From NCBI RefSeq assembly GCF_032461945.1, contig NZ_JAWCUD010000003.1:62001-126000 (forward strand): a DNA stretch of 64,000 bases, read 5' to 3'. The stretch's first letter is position 1, and the number at the start of each line of letters is the position of its first letter. This DNA comes from Paenibacillus_E violae. Lineage in GTDB: Bacteria > Bacillota > Bacilli > Paenibacillales > NBRC-103111. The notes below the pieces were generated by a model that searched no databases, was not told the DNA's origin, and saw only the letters and a program-made list of their open reading frames with translations. This document shows, piece after piece, positions 17,621 through 26,231 of this stretch. The translations under genes and the position numbers were made by a program.

Positions 17621-20600
17621 CTAAGCAATCGTCCCTGGCTCCTGGGTAATGGTTGGTTTGCGTTTAAATCTTTTTGTAATGCCATTTTTCCAACCATCCA
17701 GCAATGTGTAAACAACAGGAACCAATACAAGTGTGACTAAAGTGGATAAAGTCAAACCAAAAGCTACAACGGTTGCCATGGAAGCTTGTGTCTCCGCGCC
17801 TTCCCCGAAGCCGATAACAAGGGGCAGCATCGCAAGAACAGTTGTCGCCGTAGTCATTAGAATCGGCCGCAACCGCACTTTACCCGCTTCAATTAAAGCA
17901 TCGAACAGCGGCATCCCTTTGGCACGCAATTGGTTTGTATAATCGATTAATACGATGGCATTATTAACGACAATCCCTATTAGCATGATCATTCCAATGA
18001 TAGAGTTCATATTAATCGTTCGATGTGTGACGAGAAGTCCCAGTATGCCGCCAATAAACGTTGGCGGTAAGGAGAACATGATGATAAATGGACCATATAA
18101 CGATTCAAATTGGCTAGCCATAACCATGTACACCAAAGCAACGGATAGAATAAGAACTAAGTATAAGCTTTTAAAAGAATCATTCTGACTTGTCTGCTGG
18201 CCGCCCATTTTAACTTGGTAACCGTCAGGTGGTTGAATCGCATCAATTTTCGCTTTGACGAGCGCCGATACCTCTCCGACAGAAGCGCCAAATACGGAAG
18301 CTTGCACCGACGCCACACGGTTCTGATCTTGTCTGCGAATTTGGGCTGGCCCTGTACCTGGTTCAACTTTGGCAATGAGACTAACAGGGACAATCGTACC
18401 GCTTGCCGTATTGATCGTCACATTGTTGAAATTCTCCAACTTATTCGTGAATTCATTCGGATACTTCACTAGAACGGAAATTTGCGAGCTAGCGGTTTTA
18501 AACTGTGTAGCCACACTTCCTTGATAAGCTGTACGCAATGCGGTCATCACGTCTCTTAACGAAACGCCGTAATGCGCCGCTGCATCACGATCGATAGTTA
18601 AATTAAACTGTGGGATTGAACGATCTAACGTATTTTGCACATTGCGCGTGCCATCTACGGAAGTGATTTCCTGTGCGACGAGGTCACCCAGCTTTTGCAA
18701 GACGGCTAAATCCGGTCCGGATAAATCAACTTGAATGTCACCGCCGCCAAAGTTACCCCCACCGCCAAGCCCTGGCAGACGTACCCCTGATGGAACACTT
18801 ACACCAATTTGTGCACCTGCAAAGCCAGTAGTGAGCGTCCGGATTTGTTCAGCGACTTGATCGGTCGTTTTCTTTCTTTCACTGAGCGGTTTTAATCGGA
18901 TCTGAATGCTTCCCGTATTCGTTGACGCTGATTGAAAGGCTCCGCCACCGGCAGATCCGACAGAGGTAAAAACGGTATCAATTTCCGGCACGTCCTTCAA
19001 TCTCGTCTCCAGCGTAGTAGCTACTTGATTCGTCACAGCGAAATCTGTCCCTTGCGGCAGATTAATATTTAGATTCACTTGCCCTTGATCTGTTTTTGGC
19101 GTTAATTCACTACCCACAAAACGAACCGAGTACACGCTCGCAGCGAATAACAGAACTGTAATGGAGATAATCACCCAACGATGAAGCATCGACCACCGCA
19201 GCAGCCTTCCGTACACCCTCGTGAGCATCTCCATGGCTCTGCCGAACCAAACGAAAGGATTTAAGCTTCTACCGGTTGGCAGCTCTTCATCGACTTTGCG
19301 ACGCAAAATTTTCGCAGCTAGCATTGGCACCAGCGTTACAGCAGCAAACCATGCGGCTATATGAGAGAAACAAACAACCAGCGCCATCGGCCAGAAAAAT
19401 TGTTTAACCAAGCCACTAATGAAAGCCGTCGGCGCAAAAACCGCAATTTGGGCCAATGCTGAAGCCATAACCGCTGTGCCTACCTCAGCTGTTCCCACTT
19501 TGGCGGCTTCCTCAGGAGACAAGCCTTCATGGCGTTTACGGAAAATACTTTCCAAGACAACGACCGCGAAGTCTACGAGTGAACCAAGACCAAGCGCCAA
19601 GCCTCCGAGCGTGATGGTGTTAATCGTCTGATGACCGAAATACATCATACTGAATGTGCTTATGATTGAAATCGGGATAACGACACCGATAATGAGTGTC
19701 GCCCTTACACTTCGCAAGAAGAACAACAAGATGATGACCGAGAACACGCCTCCAAGCAGCGTATGCTCAACAACGGTACGCAAGGAATCGCGAATAAACT
19801 TGGCAGAATCATTCAATACCGCGATATGCATGCCTTCCGGAAGCTTGGATTGAATCTCTTGAAGCGAGTTCTGAATGTTGGTGGACACGGAAACCGTGTT
19901 GCCATCCGATTGCTTAAGAACAGAGAGGGAAACGCTGACTTCTCCGTCTTTGCGCGCTTCAAGCGTAACATCTTGATAAGTGTCAATAATGGTACCAAGT
20001 TCGCTTAGCGCGATCGTTTGTCCACGTCCTAGCTGAACCTGTACTTTTCCGATATCAGCCGTTGACTTAAATTCTCCATCAATATGCAAAGGCACCAGCT
20101 GACTGCCTTTATTCACAAGTCCGGCGTCAGTGGAAGAGTTATCATTACCGAGAGCGGAAACCAACGTACTGAAAGAGATATTGTATTGCTGTAATCGACT
20201 TGGTTCGACAAGAATTTGTATTTGTCTGACACGTCCGCCGGTAACCCCAACCGATGCAACGCCATCGGATCGCTGAACATCAGGACTCACAATATTGTCA
20301 GCAATGTCGCGCAGTGTGACCAGATCTGTTTTACCATACAAGGCTAACGTCATAATCGGCGTACTGTTCGGATCAACACGTGAAACGACGGGGGCATCCG
20401 CATCCGTAGGAAGCTGCCTTCGGACACGATCCAATTTATCCCTCATGGTCAGGGTTGCCTGATCAATATTCGTTCCGTAATTAAATTGCAGGGTAACGTT
20501 ACTTGATCCCGTACGAGAGCTGGAGGATATACTCGTGACTCCTGTGACGGTAGCCATCGCATTCTCAATCGGCTTCGTAATTTGTTGCTCGATCTGTCCT

Positions 20601-20767
20601 GGTGATGCGCCGCTCCAAGAAACCGATACCGTTGCCGATGGAATTTCCAGGTTCGGGTACAGATCCACGGGGAGAAGCGGAATTGCGATCGAACCTACGA
20701 TCACGAGTGAAATCATGATCATCAAGATGGTGACAGGACGATGAACGGAGAAATTAGCTAATTTCAC
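17621..20767 (-). CDS. RND-family efflux transporter (SwrC/AcrB-like)
   Basis: An inner-membrane exporter of 1048 residues, probably for hydrophobic or amphipathic compounds such as drugs or lipopeptides. It has the expected twelve-helix layout: first helix near residues 11-30, a large external porter domain, helices 2-6 (about 330-470), a second porter domain and helices 8-12 near the C-terminus. The helix-4 motif that normally reads V-D-D-A here reads LVDFAVVVLES, so only one of the two proton-relay aspartates is present. The helix-10 segment reads GIVVNNAIVLID, with Asn where AcrB has Lys. The start is a GTG overlapping the adaptor's stop by 4 bases (GTGA), showing translational coupling. 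Gram-positive RND pumps work without an outer-membrane channel. Confidence 0.93.
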   Translation of the reverse strand: MKLANFSVHRPVTILMIMISLVIVGSIAIPLLPVDLYPNLEIPSATVSVSWSGASPGQIEQQITKPIENAMATVTGVTSISSSSRTGSSNVTLQFNYGTNIDQATLTMRDKLDRVRRQLPTDADAPVVSRVDPNSTPIMTLALYGKTDLVTLRDIADNIVSPDVQRSDGVASVGVTGGRVRQIQILVEPSRLQQYNISFSTLVSALGNDNSSTDAGLVNKGSQLVPLHIDGEFKSTADIGKVQVQLGRGQTIALSELGTIIDTYQDVTLEARKDGEVSVSLSVLKQSDGNTVSVSTNIQNSLQEIQSKLPEGMHIAVLNDSAKFIRDSLRTVVEHTLLGGVFSVIILLFFLRSVRATLIIGVVIPISIISTFSMMYFGHQTINTITLGGLALGLGSLVDFAVVVLESIFRKRHEGLSPEEAAKVGTAEVGTAVMASALAQIAVFAPTAFISGLVKQFFWPMALVVCFSHIAAWFAAVTLVPMLAAKILRRKVDEELPTGRSLNPFVWFGRAMEMLTRVYGRLLRWSMLHRWVIISITVLLFAASVYSVRFVGSELTPKTDQGQVNLNINLPQGTDFAVTNQVATTLETRLKDVPEIDTVFTSVGSAGGGAFQSASTNTGSIQIRLKPLSERKKTTDQVAEQIRTLTTGFAGAQIGVSVPSGVRLPGLGGGGNFGGGDIQVDLSGPDLAVLQKLGDLVAQEITSVDGTRNVQNTLDRSIPQFNLTIDRDAAAHYGVSLRDVMTALRTAYQGSVATQFKTASSQISVLVKYPNEFTNKLENFNNVTINTASGTIVPVSLIAKVEPGTGPAQIRRQDQNRVASVQASVFGASVGEVSALVKAKIDAIQPPDGYQVKMGGQQTSQNDSFKSLYLVLILSVALVYMVMASQFESLYGPFIIMFSLPPTFIGGILGLLVTHRTINMNSIIGMIMLIGIVVNNAIVLIDYTNQLRAKGMPLFDALIEAGKVRLRPILMTTATTVLAMLPLVIGFGEGAETQASMATVVAFGLTLSTLVTLVLVPVVYTLLDGWKNGITKRFKRKPTITQEPGTIA

Positions 20768-22770
20768 TGTCCAGCCCCCGCTTTCGGAGCTGCTGCATCA
20801 GCGCCGTTGCCGGTTGGCTTAGCCCCTGATGGGTCAGCTCCCTTACCTGGGGTACCTTGTCCGTTTTGCCCTTGGCCCCCGCTTCGGCCTTGGCCTTGAC
20901 CTTGACCGCCTTGACCACCTTGGCCGCCAGTTCTATTTTGGCCTTGACCTTGTCCCTGGCCTTGACCACCTTGCCCTTGGGCTCCGCTTTTGCCTTGACC
21001 TTGACCGGCTTGCCCCTGGCCTTTGCCTGCTCCATTTTCTTGTCCTGGTTGATTAATCTGAACCGGAACGTTATCGGAAAGCAGCTCTTGTCCTTTAACG
21101 ACAAGCTCATCTCCAACTTTCAGCCCGCTAGTAATTTCGAAGGACGAACTGGTCATTACGCCTACTTTTACAAGCACCTTCGACGCTTTCCCGTCTTTCA
21201 CAATGTATACCGCATTACCGCTTGGTTGGCTGAGCACGGCGTCTGCAGGGACAACAATGGATTGTTTACCTTCGCTTTTGAGTGACGATTCCGCAAACAT
21301 CCCAGGCAATACTTCATGGTTATCATCTTTAATTTTGATGTCGACCAAGAAAGATTTGGACGTAGCATCCATGGTTGGATGAATCGTATACACGGTTCCA
21401 TCAAACGTTTTATTCAACGTAGGAATTTTAACCGACATAGGTGAGCCGGACTTGATTTTGCCAATAGATGCCTCAGATACGTTTACGGTTGCTAACAATG
21501 GATCTACCGTAGAAATCGACATGACGGCAGATTGCCCTGCATTCTGTCCTACTGGAACCAGAATCGCGCTTACGATCCCTGCAACGGGGCTCGTCAATAC
21601 ACCATCTTGAAGCTGTTCGCTTAAAATGCTCAACCTAGTTTGAGCTTGTTGCAGCTGAGCAGCACTTACCTCCAAGGAATCCGTAGACTGGGCAGATTTC
21701 AGCTGCTGTTTAGATTGTTCGAGCGCAGCCTCCGCACTGTTTTTGGAAATATCCTGCGACGATTGTGTTTGTGCCAGCTGAGTACGGCTGAGATCAAGCT
21801 GAGCTGCAGCTGTCGCTTGTGTATTAGCAAGTGATAATAGCGCTGAATTTAAGGACTCCTGCGCAACTTGCACCGCTTGCGAGCTTTGTGCCGTCAACAG
21901 CGCATTTTGTAAGCTCGTCAACGATTGCTGCGCCGACTGTGTATCTTTATATTGCGCCTGCTGCGCCTGCTGCAGGGCAAGCTGTGTCGTTTGCAGCTTA
22001 GCGAATGCACTGTCTACGTCCTTACCGGACTGAAGAGCTGCATTGTAAGCAGCAACAGCTTGCTGCACGCTTAATTGAGAAGTATCTATATTATTATTTT
22101 GTGTTGTTAATAAGCTGTCTAATTGTGAATTCAAGTTCGTCTGTGCGACAGTTACTGCGGTAGCGGCATCAGCTTGTGCTTTACTGAATCCTACCTGTGC
22201 AGTAGAAACCCCTTGTTTTGCGGTTTCAATCGAATTTTGCTGAGTCGTAATCGCATTATTTAATTGCGTTTGCGCCAGCGCTACAGCATTTTTCTGATCA
22301 TTAATGGTTTTCTCGTAAGCGGCTTGCTGAACGGCCAGCGTTTTCTGAGCTAAAGCCAGACTGTTGGCCTGATCATTCACCACTTTGTTGTACTGCACCT
22401 GACTCAAAGCATAGTCGCTTTTACTCTGCTCAACAGATTGCTGAAGCGTGGTGGTATCAATGTGCGCTAAAGCCTGTCCGACCGTCACTTTATCCCCGAT
22501 ATTCACATCAAGAGATGTAATGCGGCCATTCACTTTGGAAGAAAGATTCGTAGTGAAAGCCGGCGTGATCGAGCCTGTAAAGACTTGTCCGCCACCGATG
22601 TCCGACAATTTAACAACTTGTGTTTCTACGGTCATCTGACGTGTTCCCGTTCGTCCGTTTGCCCCTGGTTTAGCGGTGCTTGCTGGCGTGCTGCAACCCG
22701 CTATGGTGACGGTTATCGCGGTAACGACTGCGATGATTGTGGTACTCTTGAGTGAACTGTACTTCCTCAT
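20764..22770 (-). CDS. RND efflux adaptor (membrane-fusion) lipoprotein with long coiled coil
   Basis: The adaptor partner of the RND pump; 668 residues, well above the usual 350-450. The N-terminus has a lipobox (TIAGC), anchoring the protein outside the membrane. A lipoyl half-motif (VNGRITSLDVNIGDKVTVGQ) follows, then a Gln/Ala-rich coiled coil of about 280 residues (roughly 95-370). The second lipoyl half (LTSPVAGIVSAILVPVGQNA), a beta-barrel domain and the membrane-proximal domain come next. The last 95 residues are a low-complexity tail of Gly-Gln repeats. Translation of the pump gene is coupled through a 4-base overlap. The extended coiled coil and tail may span the thick cell wall; this is inference. 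Confidence 0.9.
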   Translation of the reverse strand: MRKYSSLKSTTIIAVVTAITVTIAGCSTPASTAKPGANGRTGTRQMTVETQVVKLSDIGGGQVFTGSITPAFTTNLSSKVNGRITSLDVNIGDKVTVGQALAHIDTTTLQQSVEQSKSDYALSQVQYNKVVNDQANSLALAQKTLAVQQAAYEKTINDQKNAVALAQTQLNNAITTQQNSIETAKQGVSTAQVGFSKAQADAATAVTVAQTNLNSQLDSLLTTQNNNIDTSQLSVQQAVAAYNAALQSGKDVDSAFAKLQTTQLALQQAQQAQYKDTQSAQQSLTSLQNALLTAQSSQAVQVAQESLNSALLSLANTQATAAAQLDLSRTQLAQTQSSQDISKNSAEAALEQSKQQLKSAQSTDSLEVSAAQLQQAQTRLSILSEQLQDGVLTSPVAGIVSAILVPVGQNAGQSAVMSISTVDPLLATVNVSEASIGKIKSGSPMSVKIPTLNKTFDGTVYTIHPTMDATSKSFLVDIKIKDDNHEVLPGMFAESSLKSEGKQSIVVPADAVLSQPSGNAVYIVKDGKASKVLVKVGVMTSSSFEITSGLKVGDELVVKGQELLSDNVPVQINQPGQENGAGKGQGQAGQGQGKSGAQGQGGQGQGQGQGQNRTGGQGGQGGQGQGQGRSGGQGQNGQGTPGKGADPSGAKPTGNGADAAAPKAGAGQ

Positions 22771-22836
22771 GGGATGGAAACCTCCGTCTGATTCTTTTCA
22801 TTTGGGCAAATACTCTCTTTCACCATATTTGACATT

Positions 22837-22875
22837 GATGATAGAAGTGTGATTAAAATGTGAAGAATATGTAAA
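22837..22875 (-). promoter_or_regulatory. Phased hexamer repeats upstream of the RND operon (Pho-box-like)
   Basis: On the minus strand TTTACA, TTCACA, ATCACA and ATCATC start exactly 11 bp apart (22870-22875, 22859-22864, 22848-22853, 22837-22842), 67-105 bp before the start. This spacing resembles the TT(A/T/C)ACA repeats bound by Bacillus PhoP. Control by phosphate starvation is only an inference. Confidence 0.4.
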
Positions 22876-22918
22876 AACAAGGAAAAACACGCGATTCCCG
22901 TAGGATAATAGGCCTGAA

Positions 22919-22948
22919 AAAACGAAAAAACCACCCAATATGGGCAGT
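22919..22948 (-). terminator. Terminator of the second sugar-import operon
   Basis: An 8-bp stem with two wobble pairs (ACTGCCCA/TGGGTGGT on the minus strand) is followed by T6, C, G and T6. It lies about 70 bp beyond the last permease gene. Confidence 0.55.
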
Positions 22949-23017
22949 TCCCCGAAAATCATTCGACTCGTTTCGACTATTTTCGCAATACTCCTATGCA
23001 TAATTCTTGCCGTTTCG

Positions 23018-23842
23018 TCAGCCTTTTACAGCTCCGTCCGTAATCCCTTGGATAATCCAACGTTGGAACAAGGCGAATATGACGACAATCGGAATCGATG
23101 ACAAAATCAGAGAGGCCAGAATCAGTGACCACTCCCGGCTGTACTTGCCGAAGAACATATTGATTGTCAAAACTAACGTATATTGGCGGAAATCGGTCAG
23201 CATGAGCACCGGCAAGAGGAAATCGTTCCACAACCACAACAGATTGAGAATACCAATCGTGAATGTAATCGGCAGCAGCAGCGGTAAAATGATCATGAAA
23301 AAGGTTTTTATTTCGCTGCATCCATCCATTTTCGCAGACTCATCGAGCTCTCGTGGAATGCCTTTCACAAAACCGTGATACAGAAACACGGCCATACTGA
23401 CGCCAAGTCCGGCACAAACAATGCCCAAACCAAATGGCGAACCCTGAAGTCCTAGCGATTTTGCCATCTTCGTTAAAGTAACCATAATGGTCTGAAAAGG
23501 AATCAGCATCGAGGATACGAACAGCATGAAAATCACGTTGCTCAACTTTCCAGGCGTTCGGGAAAGCTTGTAGCCTGCCAAAGAGCTGCACAACACAATG
23601 ACCACGATGCCAGTTACAGTGACAACAATCGTATTCCAGCCGCTCTTAAGCATGTTCGCTTTGCTAAAAGCTTGCACATAGTTCTCAATGTGGAGCTTGA
23701 CGGGTAAGCCTAGAACGGAGCTGTACATCTCTCCCTGCGTTTTGAAAGAATTCAATATGGCCATGTAGATCGGAAAAAGAAAAAAAACAGCCAAGATGCC
23801 TAGTACCAATAGAGACAGCCCCGAATACTGCCGCTTGTTCAT
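23018..23842 (-). CDS. Sugar ABC transporter permease, MalG/CUT1 type
   Basis: Membrane permease of 274 residues, last gene of the second import operon. It has six membrane helices, the EAA loop ELDESAKMDGCSEIKTFFMI and the C-terminal IIQGITDGAVKG typical of MalG-like subunits. Its ATG overlaps the stop of the preceding permease by 4 bases, so translation is coupled. The substrate is unknown. It works with the UgpA-like permease and the lipoprotein upstream. Confidence 0.93.
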   Translation of the reverse strand: MNKRQYSGLSLLVLGILAVFFLFPIYMAILNSFKTQGEMYSSVLGLPVKLHIENYVQAFSKANMLKSGWNTIVVTVTGIVVIVLCSSLAGYKLSRTPGKLSNVIFMLFVSSMLIPFQTIMVTLTKMAKSLGLQGSPFGLGIVCAGLGVSMAVFLYHGFVKGIPRELDESAKMDGCSEIKTFFMIILPLLLPITFTIGILNLLWLWNDFLLPVLMLTDFRQYTLVLTINMFFGKYSREWSLILASLILSSIPIVVIFALFQRWIIQGITDGAVKG

Positions 23843-24723
23843 GCCTCTACCTCCCGCTTCTTCATCACCGACACTTGAATAAGCGTAATGACAAGTATGA
23901 TCAGGAAGAGAATAATTGCTTTCGCGCTCGCATATCCGTATCGGAAATTGCGCTGATAAGCCTCTTCCAGAATATTCATAGAGATAACTTGCGTTGCCCG
24001 GGCAGGTCCTCCGCCTGTCAAAGCATAGATTAGGTCATACACTTTAAAGGAGTTGTTCAAGGTTAAAAAGATGCAGATCGTGAGCGCATGCGCAATCAAC
24101 GGCAGAGTAATATAGCGCAGCATATGATAAGGCTTGGCGCCGTCAATAATAGCCGCTTCTTTGAGATGCATGGGAATGCCTTGAATGGCCGACATGTAAA
24201 TAATCATTAAAGTTCCAATACCGCCCCAAACAGAAACGAGCATGATCGTGAAAAACGAGACGTTGGGGTCGCCTAACCAGGAAATATCGAGAAATTTCAA
24301 AACGGCATACTTGGACAATGCGGGCATGACCTTTGTAAACACGAATACCCACATGAACGTGCTAATGATAATACTTAACATGCTTGGCATGAAAAAGATC
24401 GTTCTAAGCCACCCTTTTCCTTTGCTTTGAGACTCTATCATTAGCGCAAGCAGCAGCGCGATGGCGTTCTGAAAAACGACAGCAAACAAGACATATTTGG
24501 CCGTGAATACAATCGACGATCGAAAATTCACATCATCGCGAATAGCTTCAATAAAGTTCTCTATCCCAATGAAGCTGTAATGTTTGTTCAAGCCATCCCA
24601 ATTTGTAAAGCTGTAATACGAGCCTTGGAGCATCGGAATAACCAGAAATATCACATACATGATAAAAGCGGGCAGCACGAACAAGATCAACGATGTATGG
24701 TCTTTGGCAAGGCGTTTCAGCAC
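23839..24723 (-). CDS. Sugar ABC transporter permease, UgpA/MalF type
   Basis: Membrane permease of 294 residues with six helices and the EAA loop HLKEAAIIDGAKPYHMLRYI. The GGGPARATQVISMNI segment before the last helices is typical of UgpA/MsmF-like proteins. It starts 82 bp after the binding-protein gene, beyond a perfect 10-bp stem-loop, and overlaps the next permease by 4 bases. Confidence 0.93.
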   Translation of the reverse strand: MLKRLAKDHTSLILFVLPAFIMYVIFLVIPMLQGSYYSFTNWDGLNKHYSFIGIENFIEAIRDDVNFRSSIVFTAKYVLFAVVFQNAIALLLALMIESQSKGKGWLRTIFFMPSMLSIIISTFMWVFVFTKVMPALSKYAVLKFLDISWLGDPNVSFFTIMLVSVWGGIGTLMIIYMSAIQGIPMHLKEAAIIDGAKPYHMLRYITLPLIAHALTICIFLTLNNSFKVYDLIYALTGGGPARATQVISMNILEEAYQRNFRYGYASAKAIILFLIILVITLIQVSVMKKREVEA

Positions 24724-24749
24724 GTGGGCTCACTCCTTAGGAAAATCTC

Positions 24750-24788
24750 GTGCTCTGCCTTGATCTTTCCAAGACCAGGGCAGAGCAC
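24750..24788 (-). terminator. Stem-loop between binding-protein and permease genes (second importer)
   Basis: Perfect 10-bp arms GTGCTCTGCC/GGCAGAGCAC (24750-24759 and 24779-24788) lie directly after the binding-protein stop. On the minus strand the stem is followed by GAGATTTTCC, a weak T-run. It probably acts as a partial terminator or mRNA-protecting stem. Confidence 0.7.
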
Positions 24789-24805
24789 AACATGTCTTCC
24801 AATCT

Positions 24806-26107
24806 TTATTTTTTGTTGGCTATGGCATTCGCATCTTTCCAGGTTTTATCCAGATCCTTAATGACATCATCTGCGGACATTTTCTTGTTAAAATAAGCTT
24901 GAAGCGCTTTGCCCGACTCATCCTTCACGGCTGCTGGAATCTGCGGATCTTTATACGACTGCCCTTTGTTTACAAAAACGGAAGCGTCCTCGACCCAAGG
25001 ATACGGTTTGAACGTGTGGTTTTTGGACACTGGATTGAACTTCAATCCTTGATACAAGTCGTTTGACGCTTGATCATCCAAAATGAAGTTCAGCAGATCC
25101 GCCGAAACTTCTTTATTCTTGCCTTGTGAAGCCATCGCTAAGGAAGTTGACACGGATACGTTGATTAGTGTTGCAGCAGGATCATCATTAATAGGAAGAG
25201 GAGCAACCCCGAATTCGAACTTATCATTAGCCTTCAATAGACTGTCTGCATCCCATGGACCTTGCACCCACATAGCGGCTTTGCCGGCAGCGAAATCAGC
25301 AGCCCCGTCATCGTTGCCTACTTCGAATACACGATCGGTGCCGTTGCTGTTAACAAGATCGATGATCCCGAACATCTCTTTCACATCTGCAAAGCTTCCT
25401 TGGTTTTTGTTCATTTTATCAACAAAATCCTTGTGGCTGGAGTTGCCTAATCCGCCAATGGCCAGAGGCAAGAATAACTGAGGGATCCAGCTTTCTTTGT
25501 AACTGAGCATAAACGGCTTGATTTTATTGTCATTCAGCTTTTGAACAACAGCCTTCATTTCTGTCAAAGTAGACGGCGGTTTGATTCCTAGATCTTTAAA
25601 GATTTTTTTGTTGTAAAGATACCCCCATGCCAAGCTTTCCATAGGCACCGCTACAACTTTGTTATCAATCGTCACAAGTGATTTAATGCCATCAATCAGC
25701 TTAGGGGAAAGCGGTTGTTTCGTTAAATCGTCCAAATAACCGGCTTTGTAGTAGTCCGGAATGTCATTCACGGCATGCAGACTGAAAATATCCGGTACGT
25801 CGCCAGTGGCTAGACGCGTTTTCAAGATTTGTGTTGAATTATCGGAGCCCGGATACTCGGTGTTGATCGTAACCTCGATATTTTTCTCTTTCTTTTCTTT
25901 TTTAGCAAATTCAGCGAAGTACTTCTCAAATTGATCGCGAAAACGGTCCAAGCCGCCAAGGAATACTTTCAATTCAACCTTTTTAGCCGCACCCTCGCTT
26001 TTGGAATTGCTGCTTTCTCCCGCACTTGGTGTACTTTGACCCGAAGAACAAGCTACCGTGCTTCCTAGTAGAGCCATAGCAACTATCATTACAAATGCTT
26101 TCTTCAT
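24806..26107 (-). CDS. Extracellular sugar-binding lipoprotein of an ABC importer
   Basis: A lipoprotein of 433 residues that binds the substrate of the second importer. The signal ends in lipobox STVAC, followed by a Ser/Gly-rich linker and an SBP_bac domain of normal length. Its transcript starts from a promoter with a good -10 (26146-26151); a cre-like site lies between this and the ATG, so catabolite repression is likely. The response regulator and kinase genes lie directly upstream on the same strand, so the locus reads kinase, regulator, binding protein, permease, permease. Confidence 0.93.
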   Translation of the reverse strand: MKKAFVMIVAMALLGSTVACSSGQSTPSAGESSNSKSEGAAKKVELKVFLGGLDRFRDQFEKYFAEFAKKEKKEKNIEVTINTEYPGSDNSTQILKTRLATGDVPDIFSLHAVNDIPDYYKAGYLDDLTKQPLSPKLIDGIKSLVTIDNKVVAVPMESLAWGYLYNKKIFKDLGIKPPSTLTEMKAVVQKLNDNKIKPFMLSYKESWIPQLFLPLAIGGLGNSSHKDFVDKMNKNQGSFADVKEMFGIIDLVNSNGTDRVFEVGNDDGAADFAAGKAAMWVQGPWDADSLLKANDKFEFGVAPLPINDDPAATLINVSVSTSLAMASQGKNKEVSADLLNFILDDQASNDLYQGLKFNPVSKNHTFKPYPWVEDASVFVNKGQSYKDPQIPAAVKDESGKALQAYFNKKMSADDVIKDLDKTWKDANAIANKK

Positions 26108-26126
26108 TTTGTCGCCCCCTTTGTTA

Positions 26127-26140
26127 TGGTAACGCTTACG
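26127..26140 (-). promoter_or_regulatory. CcpA cre-like site in the leader of the second binding-protein gene
   Basis: The minus strand reads CGTAAGCGTTACCA, matching 12 of 14 positions of the cre consensus TGWAANCGNTNWCA. It lies just downstream of the -10 box, a position that usually gives repression by CcpA. Confidence 0.55.
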
Positions 26141-26145
26141 AACCT

Positions 26146-26203
26146 AGTATACTTAAGAAAGCGCCACCATTCATTGGACAGAAAAAGCATCTCGGATTGG
26201 ATA
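26146..26203 (-). promoter_or_regulatory. Promoter with repeated half-sites, probable target of the second response regulator
   Basis: A TATACT -10 box (26146-26151) is preceded on the minus strand by TGTCCAAT (from 26180) and TATCCAAT (from 26203), 23 bp apart, with no proper -35. The architecture copies that of the first locus with a different half-site sequence, as expected for a separate YesN-type activator. Confidence 0.45.
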
Positions 26204-26231
26204 ATATTGATATCACTCGACTGACTTAAGT

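Noticed and set aside
20829..21056. Tandem DNA repeat at the end of the adaptor gene considered as a CRISPR or minisatellite
   Set aside because: It is coding low-complexity sequence (Gly-Gln) with irregular units and no spacers.
20857..21285. Plus-strand open frame opposite the adaptor tail
   Set aside because: Produced by the GQ-rich low-complexity coding repeat on the other strand; no start signal or homology.
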